Below, one piece after another: positions 1-8,395 of a stretch of DNA of 64,000 nucleotides; the first letter of the stretch is position 1, and each line of letters starts with the position of its first letter. The DNA lies in assembly GCF_001522585.2 (NCBI RefSeq), contig NZ_CP013373.1:744001-808000 (forward strand), in the 5' to 3' direction. Source of the stretch: Burkholderia sp. NRF60-BP8. GTDB taxonomy: Bacteria; Pseudomonadota; Gammaproteobacteria; Burkholderiales; Burkholderiaceae. A program made the translations under genes and the position numbers. Below the pieces are notes generated by a model that saw only the letters and a program-made list of their open reading frames with translations, did not search any database and was not told the origin of the DNA.

Positions 1-554
1 CCGAATTCCGTCTGCTCGCTCTTCAGGAACTTGCGCCGCGCGGGCGTGTTGAAGTACAGCTCGCGCACCTCGATCGTCGTGCCGGTCGAGCCGGCGGCGG
101 GCGACAGCACGCCCGTCTGCGCGTCGATCTTCGTCGCGTGCGCAGCATCGGCCGTCCGGCTCGTGATCGACATCTCGGCCACCGACGCGATCGACGCGAG
201 CGCTTCGCCGCGAAAGCCCAGCGTCGCGACCGCCTCGAGCTCCTCGAGCGAGCGGATCTTGCTGGTCGCGTGGCGCATCAGCGCGAGCGGCAGTTCGTCG
301 GGCGGAATCCCGCAGCCGTCGTCGGTGATCGAGATGCGCTTGACGCCGCCTTCTTCCAGCACGATGCGCAGCGTCGTCGCGCCGGCGTCCATCGCGTTCT
401 CGAGCAGTTCCTTGACGACCGACGCCGGGCGTTCGACGACCTCGCCGGCGGCGATCTGGCTGATCAGCTGGTCGGGCAGGGGCTGGATCGCGCGCAGCGG
501 GCGCGCGGCGGGGGCGGGCGCGGCGCCCGCGGCCGTTTCGGTGATATCGGACAT
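1..554 (-). CDS. mutL: DNA mismatch repair protein MutL, N-terminal part (runs off the window)
   Basis: MutL is the GHKL-ATPase that couples MutS mismatch recognition to strand incision in the cytoplasm. About 184 N-terminal codons are present. The ATP-binding motifs are readable in order: [11 protein letters not shown] (motif I, Mg-binding Asn), DDGCGI (motif II) and [10 protein letters not shown] (motif III). The ATG at 554 is followed by a 17-residue Ala/Pro-rich leader before the conserved start [20 protein letters not shown]. The C-terminal dimerization and endonuclease region lies outside the window, so integrity of the whole gene cannot be judged. It is divergent from the DedA gene. 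Confidence 0.95.
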   Translation of the reverse strand, partial: MSDITETAAGAAPAPAARPLRAIQPLPDQLISQIAAGEVVERPASVVKELLENAMDAGATTLRIVLEEGGVKRISITDDGCGIPPDELPLALMRHATSKIRSLEELEAVATLGFRGEALASIASVAEMSITSRTADAAHATKIDAQTGVLSPAAGSTGTTIEVRELYFNTPARRKFLKSEQTEF

Positions 555-737
555 GGCCGAATTATAGCGAGGCCGCGAACGCGTGCCGGGGCGGCCGGCC
601 GTTACGTTTTTTCACGGAGCCTTAAGGTAGTTTCGGTATCATCACCCCGTTGCACGCGCCGCCTTGGCTGGCGGGCGCCTCGGCCATCCCTGGCCTGTTC
701 CGGCCGTTCCGGCCCTACCGCCTTCGAGGAATCGCAT

Positions 738-1421
738 TTGGATACGCTGCTTCATTTCGTCAACCTTGTCCTGCATATCGACGCTTTCCTCGGCGATTTC
801 ATCCGGCAGTACGGCGCGTGGGTCTATCTCGTCCTGTTTCTGATCGTGTTCTGCGAGACGGGGCTCGTCGTGTTCCCGTTCCTGCCCGGCGACTCGCTGC
901 TGTTCATCGGCGGCGCGTTCGCGGCGACGGGCGAAATGAACGTCGGCCTGCTGATCGTGCTGCTGCTCGTCGCGGCGATTTCCGGCAACACCGTGAACTA
1001 CCTGATCGGCCGCTGGATCGGCCCGAAGGTGTTCAATACGCATATTCCGGTGCTCGAGCGGTTCCTCGATCGCGCCGCGCTGCAGAAGACCCATTCGTTC
1101 TACGACAAGCACGGCGGCAAGACGATCGTGCTCGCCCGTTTCATTCCGGTCGTGCGCACGTTCGCGCCGTTCGTCGCGGGCGCATCGTCGATGAGCGTCG
1201 CGCGCTTCCAGTTGTTCAACGTGATCGGCGCGCTGGTGTGGGTCCTGCTGCTCGTGCTGCTCGGCTATTTCTTCGGCAACATCCCGTTCATCCGCCAGTA
1301 CCTGAACGTGATCGTGCTGGTCGGGATCGGCGCGGCGATCGTGCCGGTTGCACTCGGCGCGGTGTGGAAGCTCGTGCGCGGGCGGCGGGCGGATGGGGCA
1401 CCGAAGGCGGGCGGGCGCTGA
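738..1421 (+). CDS. DedA family membrane protein
   Basis: A 227-residue polytopic inner-membrane protein of the DedA/SNARE-associated family, which is linked to lipid-carrier flipping and membrane-potential homeostasis. Family signatures are present: CETGLVVFPFLPGDSLLF near residues 35-52, and the arginine motif KTIVLARFIPVVRTFAPFVAG around 123-143. Four to five hydrophobic segments are visible. I chose the TTG at 738 because a GAGGA ribosome-binding site lies at 726-730 and the protein then begins at the usual DedA position. The open frame extends far upstream, but that part overlaps the mutL leader and shows no homology. The exact substrate cannot be told from sequence. Confidence 0.88.
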   Translation: MDTLLHFVNLVLHIDAFLGDFIRQYGAWVYLVLFLIVFCETGLVVFPFLPGDSLLFIGGAFAATGEMNVGLLIVLLLVAAISGNTVNYLIGRWIGPKVFNTHIPVLERFLDRAALQKTHSFYDKHGGKTIVLARFIPVVRTFAPFVAGASSMSVARFQLFNVIGALVWVLLLVLLGYFFGNIPFIRQYLNVIVLVGIGAAIVPVALGAVWKLVRGRRADGAPKAGGR

Positions 1422-1450
1422 GCGCGTTGCTTCTTGTCTGGAGCAGTCAA

Positions 1451-1476
1451 AGCGTGGCGAGAGCCACGCTTTTTTT
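1451..1476. terminator. Rho-independent terminator after the DedA gene
   Basis: AGCGTGGC and GCCACGCT form a perfect 8-bp stem around a GAGA loop, followed by a run of seven T. It lies 30 bp after the DedA stop, between two convergent genes. The T-run is on the plus strand, so it serves the DedA gene best. Confidence 0.85.
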
Positions 1477-1506
1477 CGTTCGTACGGTTCGGCCGCTGCT
1501 TCCGTT

Positions 1507-2319
1507 TTACGTGTTGCGATGCGAGATCGGCGTTTCGGGCGTCGGATAGCCGGCGTCGCGGAACGTTTCGAGGATCACGCGGTTGGTGTCGCAGTACACC
1601 TGCCAGTAGTTCTCCGGCTGAGTCGACGGGCGCACGAACAGCAGCGGACCTTCCGGCGTGAACTGCAGCACGCCGACGTCCGGTGCCGGCACTTTCAGCA
1701 CGTTCGGAATCAACTGGATTTGCGTCTTCAGGCGGTTGATCGCATCGGCCGCGTCGACGCCGTTCGCGATCTTCGCGGTCAGGTCGACGCGGCGGTGCGG
1801 CGTCGCGCTGTAGTTCGCGATGTTGTCCGAGAAGATCTTGTTGTTGCCGACGATCGTCACGATGTTGTCGGCGGTGATGATCGTCGTGCCGAACAGGCCG
1901 AGCTCCTTCACGGTGCCGGTGACGCCGCCCGCGCTGATCACGTCGCCGATCTTGAACGGGCGCAGCACCTGCATGAACACGCCGGCGGCGAAATGCGCGA
2001 GCAGGCCGCCCCAGGCCGTGCCGATCGCGAGGCCGAGGCCGGCGAGCAACGCGGCGAACGAGGTGGTCTGTACGCCGAAGATCTGCAGGATCGCGAGGAT
2101 CAGCAGGATCGTCAGCAGCACGCTGACGACGGAGGTCAGGTAGTCGGTGAGCGTCGGGTCGACCTTGCCGCTGCGGCGAACGACCTTGCCGAGCAGGCGG
2201 GTACCGATGCGAATCGCCCAGCGGCCGACGAACCACAGGACGATCGCGGCGAGGAGGTTCAGGCCGAAGTCGAGGCCGCGGGTCATCAGGAATTGCTGGG
2301 CGGTGGCGAGATCGATCAT
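1507..2319 (-). CDS. MscS-type small-conductance mechanosensitive channel
   Basis: A 270-residue member of the MscS family, an inner-membrane channel that opens under membrane tension to release solutes during hypo-osmotic shock. The hydrophobic N-terminal third is followed by the pore-lining TM3 region rich in Gly and Ala (SFAALLAGLGLAIGTAWGG, about residues 87-105). Then come the conserved cytoplasmic beta domain with the PFKIGD motif (about 120-125) and an alpha/beta C-terminal domain. Its length fits the basic MscS size (about 270-290). It is convergent with the DedA gene, with the terminator between them. Start ATG at 2319. Confidence 0.93.
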   Translation of the reverse strand: MIDLATAQQFLMTRGLDFGLNLLAAIVLWFVGRWAIRIGTRLLGKVVRRSGKVDPTLTDYLTSVVSVLLTILLILAILQIFGVQTTSFAALLAGLGLAIGTAWGGLLAHFAAGVFMQVLRPFKIGDVISAGGVTGTVKELGLFGTTIITADNIVTIVGNNKIFSDNIANYSATPHRRVDLTAKIANGVDAADAINRLKTQIQLIPNVLKVPAPDVGVLQFTPEGPLLFVRPSTQPENYWQVYCDTNRVILETFRDAGYPTPETPISHRNT

Positions 2320-2620
2320 GCGTTCTCCGGGTAGATAAACGGGGCGCGAAGTGCGCCTGGCTGCGCAGTTATACCTGTGCGGCGGCGGGACGGCAATCGA
2401 GCGGGTGCGATGAGATGCTCAAGAAATGTCAAAGACATGGGCGCTGAGGGAGGTTCTGACGGATGTGCGGTGTTGTCCGTTGGGACGGACACGATGGCGT
2501 TCAGACAACGACGCCGACGGGAGCGTCGGTGCAAGCACGTCCGGAAATACTGGAGTATGCCGTAGCGGGAGAGGAACCCGTGTCACGTGGAGCGCCTGGT
2601 CATGCGGGTTCAACGGCCGG
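2320..2620. other. Intergenic stretch with no recognisable gene
   Basis: About 300 bases between the MscS gene start and the end of the manC remnant. The frames that stay open here have no family resemblance, no good ribosome-binding site and no Burkholderia-like codon bias. It probably contains the MscS promoter. Confidence 0.5.
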
Positions 2621-2766
2621 TTACTTCGGCGCGCGGCCGTACGTGTCTTCAAAGCGGACGATATCTGCTCGCCCGCCAGCTTCGGGTAGTTGCTGCGGGA
2701 CATCGGCCAGAGCCGGCTGCCGTTGCGGCCGCACAGAATGATTGGATGGAGGCTGATGTGGAATAC
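2621..2766 (-). pseudogene. manC: manC remnant: first ~25 and last ~16 codons joined, middle deleted
   Basis: On the minus strand the beginning of a mannose-1-phosphate guanylyltransferase is readable: HPIILCGRNGSRLWPMSR then SNYPK, the nucleotide-binding signature. In another frame this runs straight into the ManC C-terminus, DIVRFEDTYGRAPK and a TAA at 2623-2621. In ManC these two pieces are normally separated by more than 400 residues. No ATG precedes the N-terminal piece; an in-frame TAG lies just upstream at 2769-2767. The gene once made GDP-mannose for capsule or O-antigen and follows wcbA on the same strand, as manC sits at the wcbA end of the B. pseudomallei capsule I locus. It is non-functional. 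Confidence 0.85.
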
Positions 2767-2862
2767 CTAGGCCGGCCCTCAGTTGTCGAGGCGAGCCATT
2801 CTAGCAAAACATGGTGCTACGAAGCGCCAATTTGGTCGCCTTTAGCTGCTGCGTACGCAATG

Positions 2863-4803
2863 CTAGACCGAGTGGCCTCGAGTCATGACTCGTCGATACT
2901 GCCACGAAAGATGGCGCAAGATATTGCGAGTCCAGCGAAATGCTTTCAAATATGGTCGCCAGCGATCCCGGGCGACGTTTCTCAGCGGACGCGCAGCAGC
3001 CTCCGCCAACTGGCTGACGACGGCTTCGGGGGTTGTGAAGAGCTGGAGTTTCCAGTCCCAGTAAAGCGGGTAGTGCAGCAGAGTGCCCGCCACCAGCATA
3101 TCGAGCGACAAAGTCCGCTCCCGCCAAGGTAGAGGGGAGAGATCGTCGTCGGTCAGGCCCCACCCGGCATAGAACGGTAGCCCGTAGGTACAGACGGTCT
3201 TGCCACGCAGCAACGCATCGAATCCGGCAAGAGACGATAGTGTATGCACCTCGTCTGCCGCCTCGATGAGTGAGATCATGTCTGACTCAGAGTCAACGAT
3301 GTTTGCCAACTGGGCGGCATTGGTGAGGCCGTTCCGGTTTCCAGACAGCACATCCGGGTGAGGCTTGTACACGATGAATGCATCGGGGCGACGCTCGCGT
3401 ACGCGGCGCAGCAGTGCGTCAAGATTATCGATGCCGCGCGCGCCGAGCCGGATAGATGCGTCATCGGCAACTTGACCAACGACAAGCACCACCTTTTGAT
3501 TGACGGGTGCCAACCAGATAGGCGCTTTGCGCCCGAGGTTGTATTTAGTGATGCCGCCCGCAACGATTTGACTTCGTAGTGCAGCAGCGCGTGCCAACTC
3601 CGCTGGAAGGAAATCTATCGTGTTGAGCAGGGTCGACAGATCGCTCGGCGCACTGGCATCGAAATAGATTCCGCGCCGATCGATGACCTGACTGCGTGGC
3701 GCAGACATATCGGAACCCAGTCCGCTGGAATGGATGAAGCCGTCCTCCATCCTCACCCGCGGCGTAGTGGCAGGCAGCGCTGTCGCGTCGCGTGCGCCCC
3801 ATAAAACCGCATGTTCGTCGGTACCGAGAGTGGCCGGTCGGGCACTCCAGCGTAGGCGACCTCCGCCGGCATTCAGATAGGGCGTTGCAAAAGGGCGTTT
3901 CCACCATTGAAAGTGGATGCCGGCAACGCGCCGCAGATCGGCAAAACGGTGTGCAACTGCATGCTGTAGATCGACAGCATCGAGAACTGCGTCGAGTGTG
4001 CCAACCGTGTATGTCTCAAGGTCCAGGTAGCGGGCCGACCGCGAAAAGACGGCTTCAAACAGAGCGGCGAGTGTGGGGCGCGCGTGACGTCCGGGCAGTG
4101 GCTGCGCATCATTCGTGAGTCCCCAGCCAGCATAATAGGGGGCGCCGAACACGTAGATGGGCACCCCAGCGAGCAGTGCCGCCATGCCTTCCGAGGCGGC
4201 AACCGTATAGATATGGTTCGCTTGTCGTAGGATATCGCGCAGTGAGCTTGAGCCGGAGACTGGGTGTACGTTATGAGGCAAACGTGCCCGTTCTGACAAC
4301 CAGGGCCCTCTACCGGGATCGTTGCTACGCAAGATCCAGACTTGTGCGTCCGATTGAAATTCCGCGAGGTGGCGGAGCAGCGCCGAGAATTGACGACATC
4401 GGTCGCGCACGGACACGCCCACGTCGATCTCTGAACGGATGCGCTCGTCCATGACGACAACATGTTTGCTTCCATTGTTGAGGCGCAGCGCATCCGGTAA
4501 TGGATCGATCCGGCTACGCAGATGCAGTGCATCACTCTCAAGTACGCGAGACATCAGTGTTGCGTTTCGTCTTGATGTGCCGAGCCGTGGTTCTGAGCGG
4601 AGAATTGCGTCGAGCGAGTCTATCAGCGCGTTCTGCGGCGCCCTCTCGACGGACACCTGGAACCACGAAAGCTTTACTGCGGAAGGGGATGGCCGTGCAG
4701 CGAGCGGTCCGGGCCATACTGTCGTAGTTGCCGATGCACTGGTTCGGTGCGGGGATGAACAGGCGCGCCGTTGTCGGCGGATCAGTACGTTCTCGATGCG
4801 CAA
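2863..4803 (-). CDS. wcbA: KpsC/WcbA-like capsule Kdo-linker glycosyltransferase
   Basis: A 646-residue cytoplasmic KpsC-type protein. In ABC-dependent capsules, KpsC together with KpsS adds a poly-beta-Kdo linker to lysophosphatidylglycerol. Two tandem Capsule_synth domains are visible, each with the hallmark ending: SEGMAALLAGVPIYVFGAPYYAGWGLT in the first half and SLAGFDALLRGKTVCTYGLPFYAGWGLT in the second. I chose the TTG at 4803 because an AGGAG box lies 8 bases upstream; the frame stays open to 4974, but that part overlaps wcbB. Length is close to normal KpsC (about 670). Moderate GC compared with the flanking chromosome suggests transfer. It sits 29 bases after wcbB and before the manC remnant. 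Confidence 0.87.
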   Translation of the reverse strand: MRIENVLIRRQRRACSSPHRTSASATTTVWPGPLAARPSPSAVKLSWFQVSVERAPQNALIDSLDAILRSEPRLGTSRRNATLMSRVLESDALHLRSRIDPLPDALRLNNGSKHVVVMDERIRSEIDVGVSVRDRCRQFSALLRHLAEFQSDAQVWILRSNDPGRGPWLSERARLPHNVHPVSGSSSLRDILRQANHIYTVAASEGMAALLAGVPIYVFGAPYYAGWGLTNDAQPLPGRHARPTLAALFEAVFSRSARYLDLETYTVGTLDAVLDAVDLQHAVAHRFADLRRVAGIHFQWWKRPFATPYLNAGGGRLRWSARPATLGTDEHAVLWGARDATALPATTPRVRMEDGFIHSSGLGSDMSAPRSQVIDRRGIYFDASAPSDLSTLLNTIDFLPAELARAAALRSQIVAGGITKYNLGRKAPIWLAPVNQKVVLVVGQVADDASIRLGARGIDNLDALLRRVRERRPDAFIVYKPHPDVLSGNRNGLTNAAQLANIVDSESDMISLIEAADEVHTLSSLAGFDALLRGKTVCTYGLPFYAGWGLTDDDLSPLPWRERTLSLDMLVAGTLLHYPLYWDWKLQLFTTPEAVVSQLAEAAARPLRNVARDRWRPYLKAFRWTRNILRHLSWQYRRVMTRGHSV

Positions 4804-4832
4804 CGTGGCTGCTCCTGAGATTCGTCGTCGCG

Positions 4833-5984
4833 TCAAGCGAGTGAGTCGAGAAACGCGTCGACTCGCTCGAAGTGTTCGGACCATGTTGGTCCACGGAAAT
4901 GGGCAACCCGAGCCATTTGAGCTGAGCGTTCGGGGCTGTTGGCCGGCACGTATGCGAGGATTCGGTTGATCCAATCGGTGCCGTCAAGCGGGTCGAGGTA
5001 GTCGGGAATGTCAGCGGCGATCTCATGGAAGATTGCGAGATTGCTCGCAATGACGGGCACGCGCAGCATCAGCGCCTCGACAAGCGGCAGGCCGTAGCCC
5101 TCGACGAAAGACGGAAAGAGGAGCGCCCGCGCATGTTGGAGCAGTGCGTGAAGGCGCTCGTCGGAGCAATTCGACTCTTCGTGCACTAGACCGCGAAGCT
5201 CTGCGCAGCGTTCGAGCATGTCGACCACGTTTTCGCATTCCCAGCCGCGACGACCGATGATCACGAGTCGTGGCGCTGCTGTTCCCAAGCGTTCCGCAAG
5301 GCGGCGCCAGAGATGCAGGACGAACCAATGATTCTTGCGCGGTTCGATGGTACCGAGCATTACGAAGTAGGGTGCGTCGAGGGGGGGCGGCGCTGGCGCG
5401 TAATGCGAGACTGCAGGTGCGAGATGTGCAACGACGCTCGGCGGCAGCGAAAGCCCAGCGCGCCGAGCCTCGATGGCTAGTTCGTCAAGCGTCGCATGCG
5501 AGTTCGCGATTAGACCGCTCGCGTGCTTCAATGCTGTACGAATACGCAGACGATGAGTCGCGTCGACGCCAGGGCGGCAATATTCTGCATGCGTCAACGG
5601 AATCAGGTCGTGGACCATAAAAACTGGACGAGCGTTTAGTGCACGCATGGTCCGGTAGTATCGTGGAAATTCCATCCCGTTGTGGCTTGTATGCAACAAT
5701 ATTGCTCGTTCAAATCGATCTCTGTTGAACCGATTCAGTAGTGCCCGCGCAACAATTGAACGCACCTCGTTTTTCTCCCGCCGAGGCGAGAGCAACAGAT
5801 TGAAGATGCGTTGGGAATTGCTTTCAGTCAGGACGGTTGAGAAACCCCGTTCACTGAAAACCGCCCGTGCGTGATTTCCGTATCGCCTGATATACGCGAG
5901 TCCAACCCGGTCGACTCCCGTCGGGATGAGTCCGTCGTAGTGGCGCGTGGTCAGGCGGGTGACGTCGAGGAGAATGTTTGTCAC
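4833..5984 (-). CDS. wcbB: Capsule glycosyltransferase, GT4 family (WcbB-like)
   Basis: A cytoplasmic GT-B fold glycosyltransferase of family GT4, probably adding a sugar to the capsule repeat. The typical start ILLDVTRLTTRHYDGLIPTGVDRV is followed by a nucleotide-sugar domain with MLGTIEPRKNH (about 190-200) and the acceptor-retaining signature LFPSFVEGYGLPLVEALMLRVPVIASN (about 290-320). The GTG at 5984 gives 383 residues and places the conserved beginning at the N-terminus. An ATG at 6083 would add 33 residues without homology; neither has a clear Shine-Dalgarno. It is divergent from wcbC and upstream of wcbA. Donor and acceptor sugars are unknown. Confidence 0.82.
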   Translation of the reverse strand: MTNILLDVTRLTTRHYDGLIPTGVDRVGLAYIRRYGNHARAVFSERGFSTVLTESNSQRIFNLLLSPRREKNEVRSIVARALLNRFNRDRFERAILLHTSHNGMEFPRYYRTMRALNARPVFMVHDLIPLTHAEYCRPGVDATHRLRIRTALKHASGLIANSHATLDELAIEARRAGLSLPPSVVAHLAPAVSHYAPAPPPLDAPYFVMLGTIEPRKNHWFVLHLWRRLAERLGTAAPRLVIIGRRGWECENVVDMLERCAELRGLVHEESNCSDERLHALLQHARALLFPSFVEGYGLPLVEALMLRVPVIASNLAIFHEIAADIPDYLDPLDGTDWINRILAYVPANSPERSAQMARVAHFRGPTWSEHFERVDAFLDSLA

Positions 5985-6151
5985 TCGGTTGAAATAAGAG
6001 TGTGCCGGGAGGTGGGGGATGTTGTTCCGGAGAGGGCTTTGTACCCCGTTAAGGTTGCGAGTTCGGATGCAACAATTTTCCAACCCGTTATTCTATGGCA
6101 TGTTGCATTGTGCGACAATTCGCGCCAGCCCATATTTATCGACCGCATCAC
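5985..6151. promoter_or_regulatory. Divergent wcbB/wcbC promoter region
   Basis: 167 bases separate the two divergent capsule genes, richer in A+T than the genes themselves. At least two promoters must lie here, but I could not place convincing -35/-10 pairs, and no ops/JUMPstart element (GGCGGTAG) is present. Confidence 0.4.
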
Positions 6152-7324
6152 ATGCCGCATTTGCTCAGTCGTGCTGTACTGCCCACCTTGATAGTCGGCT
6201 TGCTTACCGGGTGTTCCGTTGTTCCGACATCCGGACCGAGCACTGCACGTATTAATCAAGTCGCTGATTCCTCGAACAATGCAGCCGAGGCTGCGGGCAT
6301 CCAAGTCGTCGATATGACCGATGACGTCGCGCGTAAGCTCCACGCGGAGCGCGGACAAGCGGATTTTGCGACAGCACTGGGTGATACGGCTCAGTTTCGT
6401 CAGCAACTCGGCGTGGGGGACTCGATTGAAGTGTCGATCTGGGAAGCCCCTCCAGCGACCTTGTTCGGTGCACTACAGGGCGACAGTCGAGGCGGCCCTA
6501 GCAATGCCCGCGTTACAGTCCTGCCGGACCAGACCATCGACGGAAGTGGCATGATAAATGTGCCGTTCGTGGGTAACGTGAAGGCTATCGGACGGACGCC
6601 GGTGCAACTCGCAGCTGACATTACCGGGCGCCTGAAGAACATTGCGCACGATCCACAGGTGCTTGTCAAGCTATCGCGTAACGCAACGTCGTACGTGACG
6701 GTTGTCGGGGATGTCGTAAGCAGCAATCGAATGCAACTCTCCGCTCGTGGCGAACGTTTGTTGGACGCGCTCGCAAACGCGGGCGGTGTTCGGCAACCGA
6801 TCGATAAGATCACGCTACAGGTCACGCGTGGCAACGAAGTCGTATCGTTGCCGCTGCAAACGGTTATTCGCGATCCGAGGCAGAACATTCCGTTGCGCGC
6901 GGGGGATGTCGTAACTGCATTGTTCCAACCTTACAGTTTCATGGCGCTTGGTGCGACTGGCAAGAATCAGGAAATTAACTTTGAAGCGCAAGGCATCACG
7001 CTTGCGCAAGCTCTTGCGCGGGCTGGCGGTTTGCAGGATTCCCGTTCCGACGCCAAGGGTGTGTTCGTCTTCAGAATGGAAAAGGCGAATGCACTTGCGT
7101 GGCCCAATTTACCGGTCCGAGTCACGGCGGATGGCAGGGTTCCTGTTATTTATCGACTCAACTTGCATGATCCCAATTCGTTCTTCGTGTCTCAGAGCTT
7201 CATGATGGACAACAAGGATCTGCTATACGTGTCGAACGCACCGATCACGGATATTCAGAAGGTACTTAATTTGGTATTTTCTGTCGCTTACCCCGTTGTT
7301 ACCGGTGTGCAGACATTCAAGTAA
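6152..7324 (+). CDS. wcbC: Outer-membrane capsule export lipoprotein (Wza/KpsD family, WcbC-like)
   Basis: A 390-residue outer-membrane polysaccharide export protein that forms the channel for capsule translocation. The ATG at 6152 begins a lipoprotein signal with hydrophobic core and lipobox LTGC (Cys at about residue 21). A PES domain starts near residue 90 with [15 protein letters not shown]. Two SLBB-like beta-grasp regions follow (around [20 protein letters not shown] and [21 protein letters not shown]). An alternative ATG at 6095 would put 19 more residues ahead of the signal. It is divergent from wcbB. Downstream lie only the decayed rfbA and rfbC, so it is now effectively monocistronic. 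Confidence 0.9.
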   Translation: MPHLLSRAVLPTLIVGLLTGCSVVPTSGPSTARINQVADSSNNAAEAAGIQVVDMTDDVARKLHAERGQADFATALGDTAQFRQQLGVGDSIEVSIWEAPPATLFGALQGDSRGGPSNARVTVLPDQTIDGSGMINVPFVGNVKAIGRTPVQLAADITGRLKNIAHDPQVLVKLSRNATSYVTVVGDVVSSNRMQLSARGERLLDALANAGGVRQPIDKITLQVTRGNEVVSLPLQTVIRDPRQNIPLRAGDVVTALFQPYSFMALGATGKNQEINFEAQGITLAQALARAGGLQDSRSDAKGVFVFRMEKANALAWPNLPVRVTADGRVPVIYRLNLHDPNSFFVSQSFMMDNKDLLYVSNAPITDIQKVLNLVFSVAYPVVTGVQTFK

Positions 7325-7340
7325 TGGCTTTACAATTAAA

Positions 7341-7837
7341 ATACCGGGTGCTAGCGTGTTCGCCTATCACATGCAAGACCCCGAGCGGTATGGTGTTGTG
7401 GAGTTCGACCATGCAGGGAAAGCAGTTGGTATTGGGGGAAAGCCAGCAATACTGAAATCCCATTACGTGGTGACGGTTCTGTACTTTTACGATGAACGTG
7501 TGGTCGACTTCGCGAAGTCGATCAAATCATCGTCATGCGGCGAGCTTGAGATCACCCATCTCAATGACTGTACCTAAAAGAAGGGTTGCTCGATGTAAAA
7601 ACAATGGGCGCGGCTATGCTTGGCTTGACACCGGAGCACACGATTTGATGTTCGAAGCATCGCACTTCATTGCTACGATGGAGCATCGACGAGGCCTGAA
7701 AATCGCCTTCGTCGAGGAGGTTGCATACCGGAAGGCTACATTGATGCAGAGAGCTTGAGCAACTTGTACAGCCACTCAGCAAGAGCGGATACGGGCGCTA
7801 CTTGCGGAATCTTCTGAAGGAGGGCAAGGTTCAATGA
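7341..7837 (+). pseudogene. rfbA: rfbA remnant (glucose-1-phosphate thymidylyltransferase), N-truncated and frameshifted
   Basis: RfbA makes dTDP-glucose, the first step to dTDP-L-rhamnose. Only about the last 55% remains. [21 protein letters not shown] opens the fragment (about 7347), then [14 protein letters not shown] and [10 protein letters not shown]. After a frame change comes [13 protein letters not shown] with [17 protein letters not shown], and after another the C-terminus EQLVQPLSKSGYGRYLRNLLKE, ending in a TGA at 7835-7837. The first ~130 codons are missing, replaced by the end of wcbC. At least two frameshifts rule out function. The TGA overlaps the ATG of the rfbC remnant, as in an intact rfbAC operon. 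Confidence 0.88.
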
Positions 7838-8377
7838 ATGGCATCGATGCGATCATTCCGAATGTCAAGATATTGGAACCAAAGGTGTTTGGTGATACGC
7901 GTGTTTTTTCTTTGAGAGTTTCAATCACCGCTCCTTTGAAGAAACAATCGGTCAGTCAATCACTTTCGTGCAGGACAATCACTCGAGGTCGGCAAGGAAC
8001 GTCGTGAGGGGCTGCATTATCAAATCCATCATGCACCGGAAAGCTGATCCGTATTGTCGCGGGTGAAGTATTTGATGTCGCGGTCGATATTCGGCGCCCG
8101 CCGCCGACGTTTGGTCACTGGGTCGGCGTGACTCTGCCTGAGGGTGGATGCCTGAGGAGTTTGCTCACGGCTTGGCCGTGATGTCGGATACAGCCGAATT
8201 CCTATACAAGACAACCGAATACTGGTACCCAGACGCCGAGCGGGGTCATTCGTTGGGGCGATCCGATATTAGTGATCGAATGACCAGTTACCAACGACGG
8301 CCCCGTTTCGGACAAGGGGTGTGCGGCCTCGGCATTCAAAGACGCTGCATATTTCTAAACGCCGAGGTGTCCGCTAG
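7834..8377 (+). pseudogene. rfbC: rfbC remnant (dTDP-4-dehydrorhamnose 3,5-epimerase), multiple frameshifts
   Basis: RfbC epimerizes dTDP-4-keto-6-deoxyglucose in the dTDP-rhamnose pathway. Almost its whole length can be followed by changing frame. MNGIDAIIPNVKILEPKVFGD is read from the ATG at 7834, then ESFNHRSFEETIGQSITFVQDNHSR, GLHYQIH, KLIRIVAGEVFDVAVDIR with PPTFGHWVGVTL, PEEFAHGLAVMSDTAEFLYKT and finally AFKDAAYF near 8350. Several small insertions and deletions interrupt it, and about 10 residues are lost near 8140. It cannot make a working enzyme. Decay is at a similar stage to the rfbA fragment, which suggests one loss of rhamnose synthesis at this site. Confidence 0.88.
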
Positions 8378-8395
8378 GTTAGTCGGCAGAAGGAC

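Noticed and set aside
138..737. A 200-codon N-terminal extension of the DedA protein
   Set aside because: It overlaps the mutL start region on the opposite strand, has no DedA homology, and a good ribosome-binding site precedes the internal TTG.
5985..6151. ops/JUMPstart element for RfaH control of the capsule genes
   Set aside because: GGCGGTAG-type sequence is absent here and ahead of wcbO.
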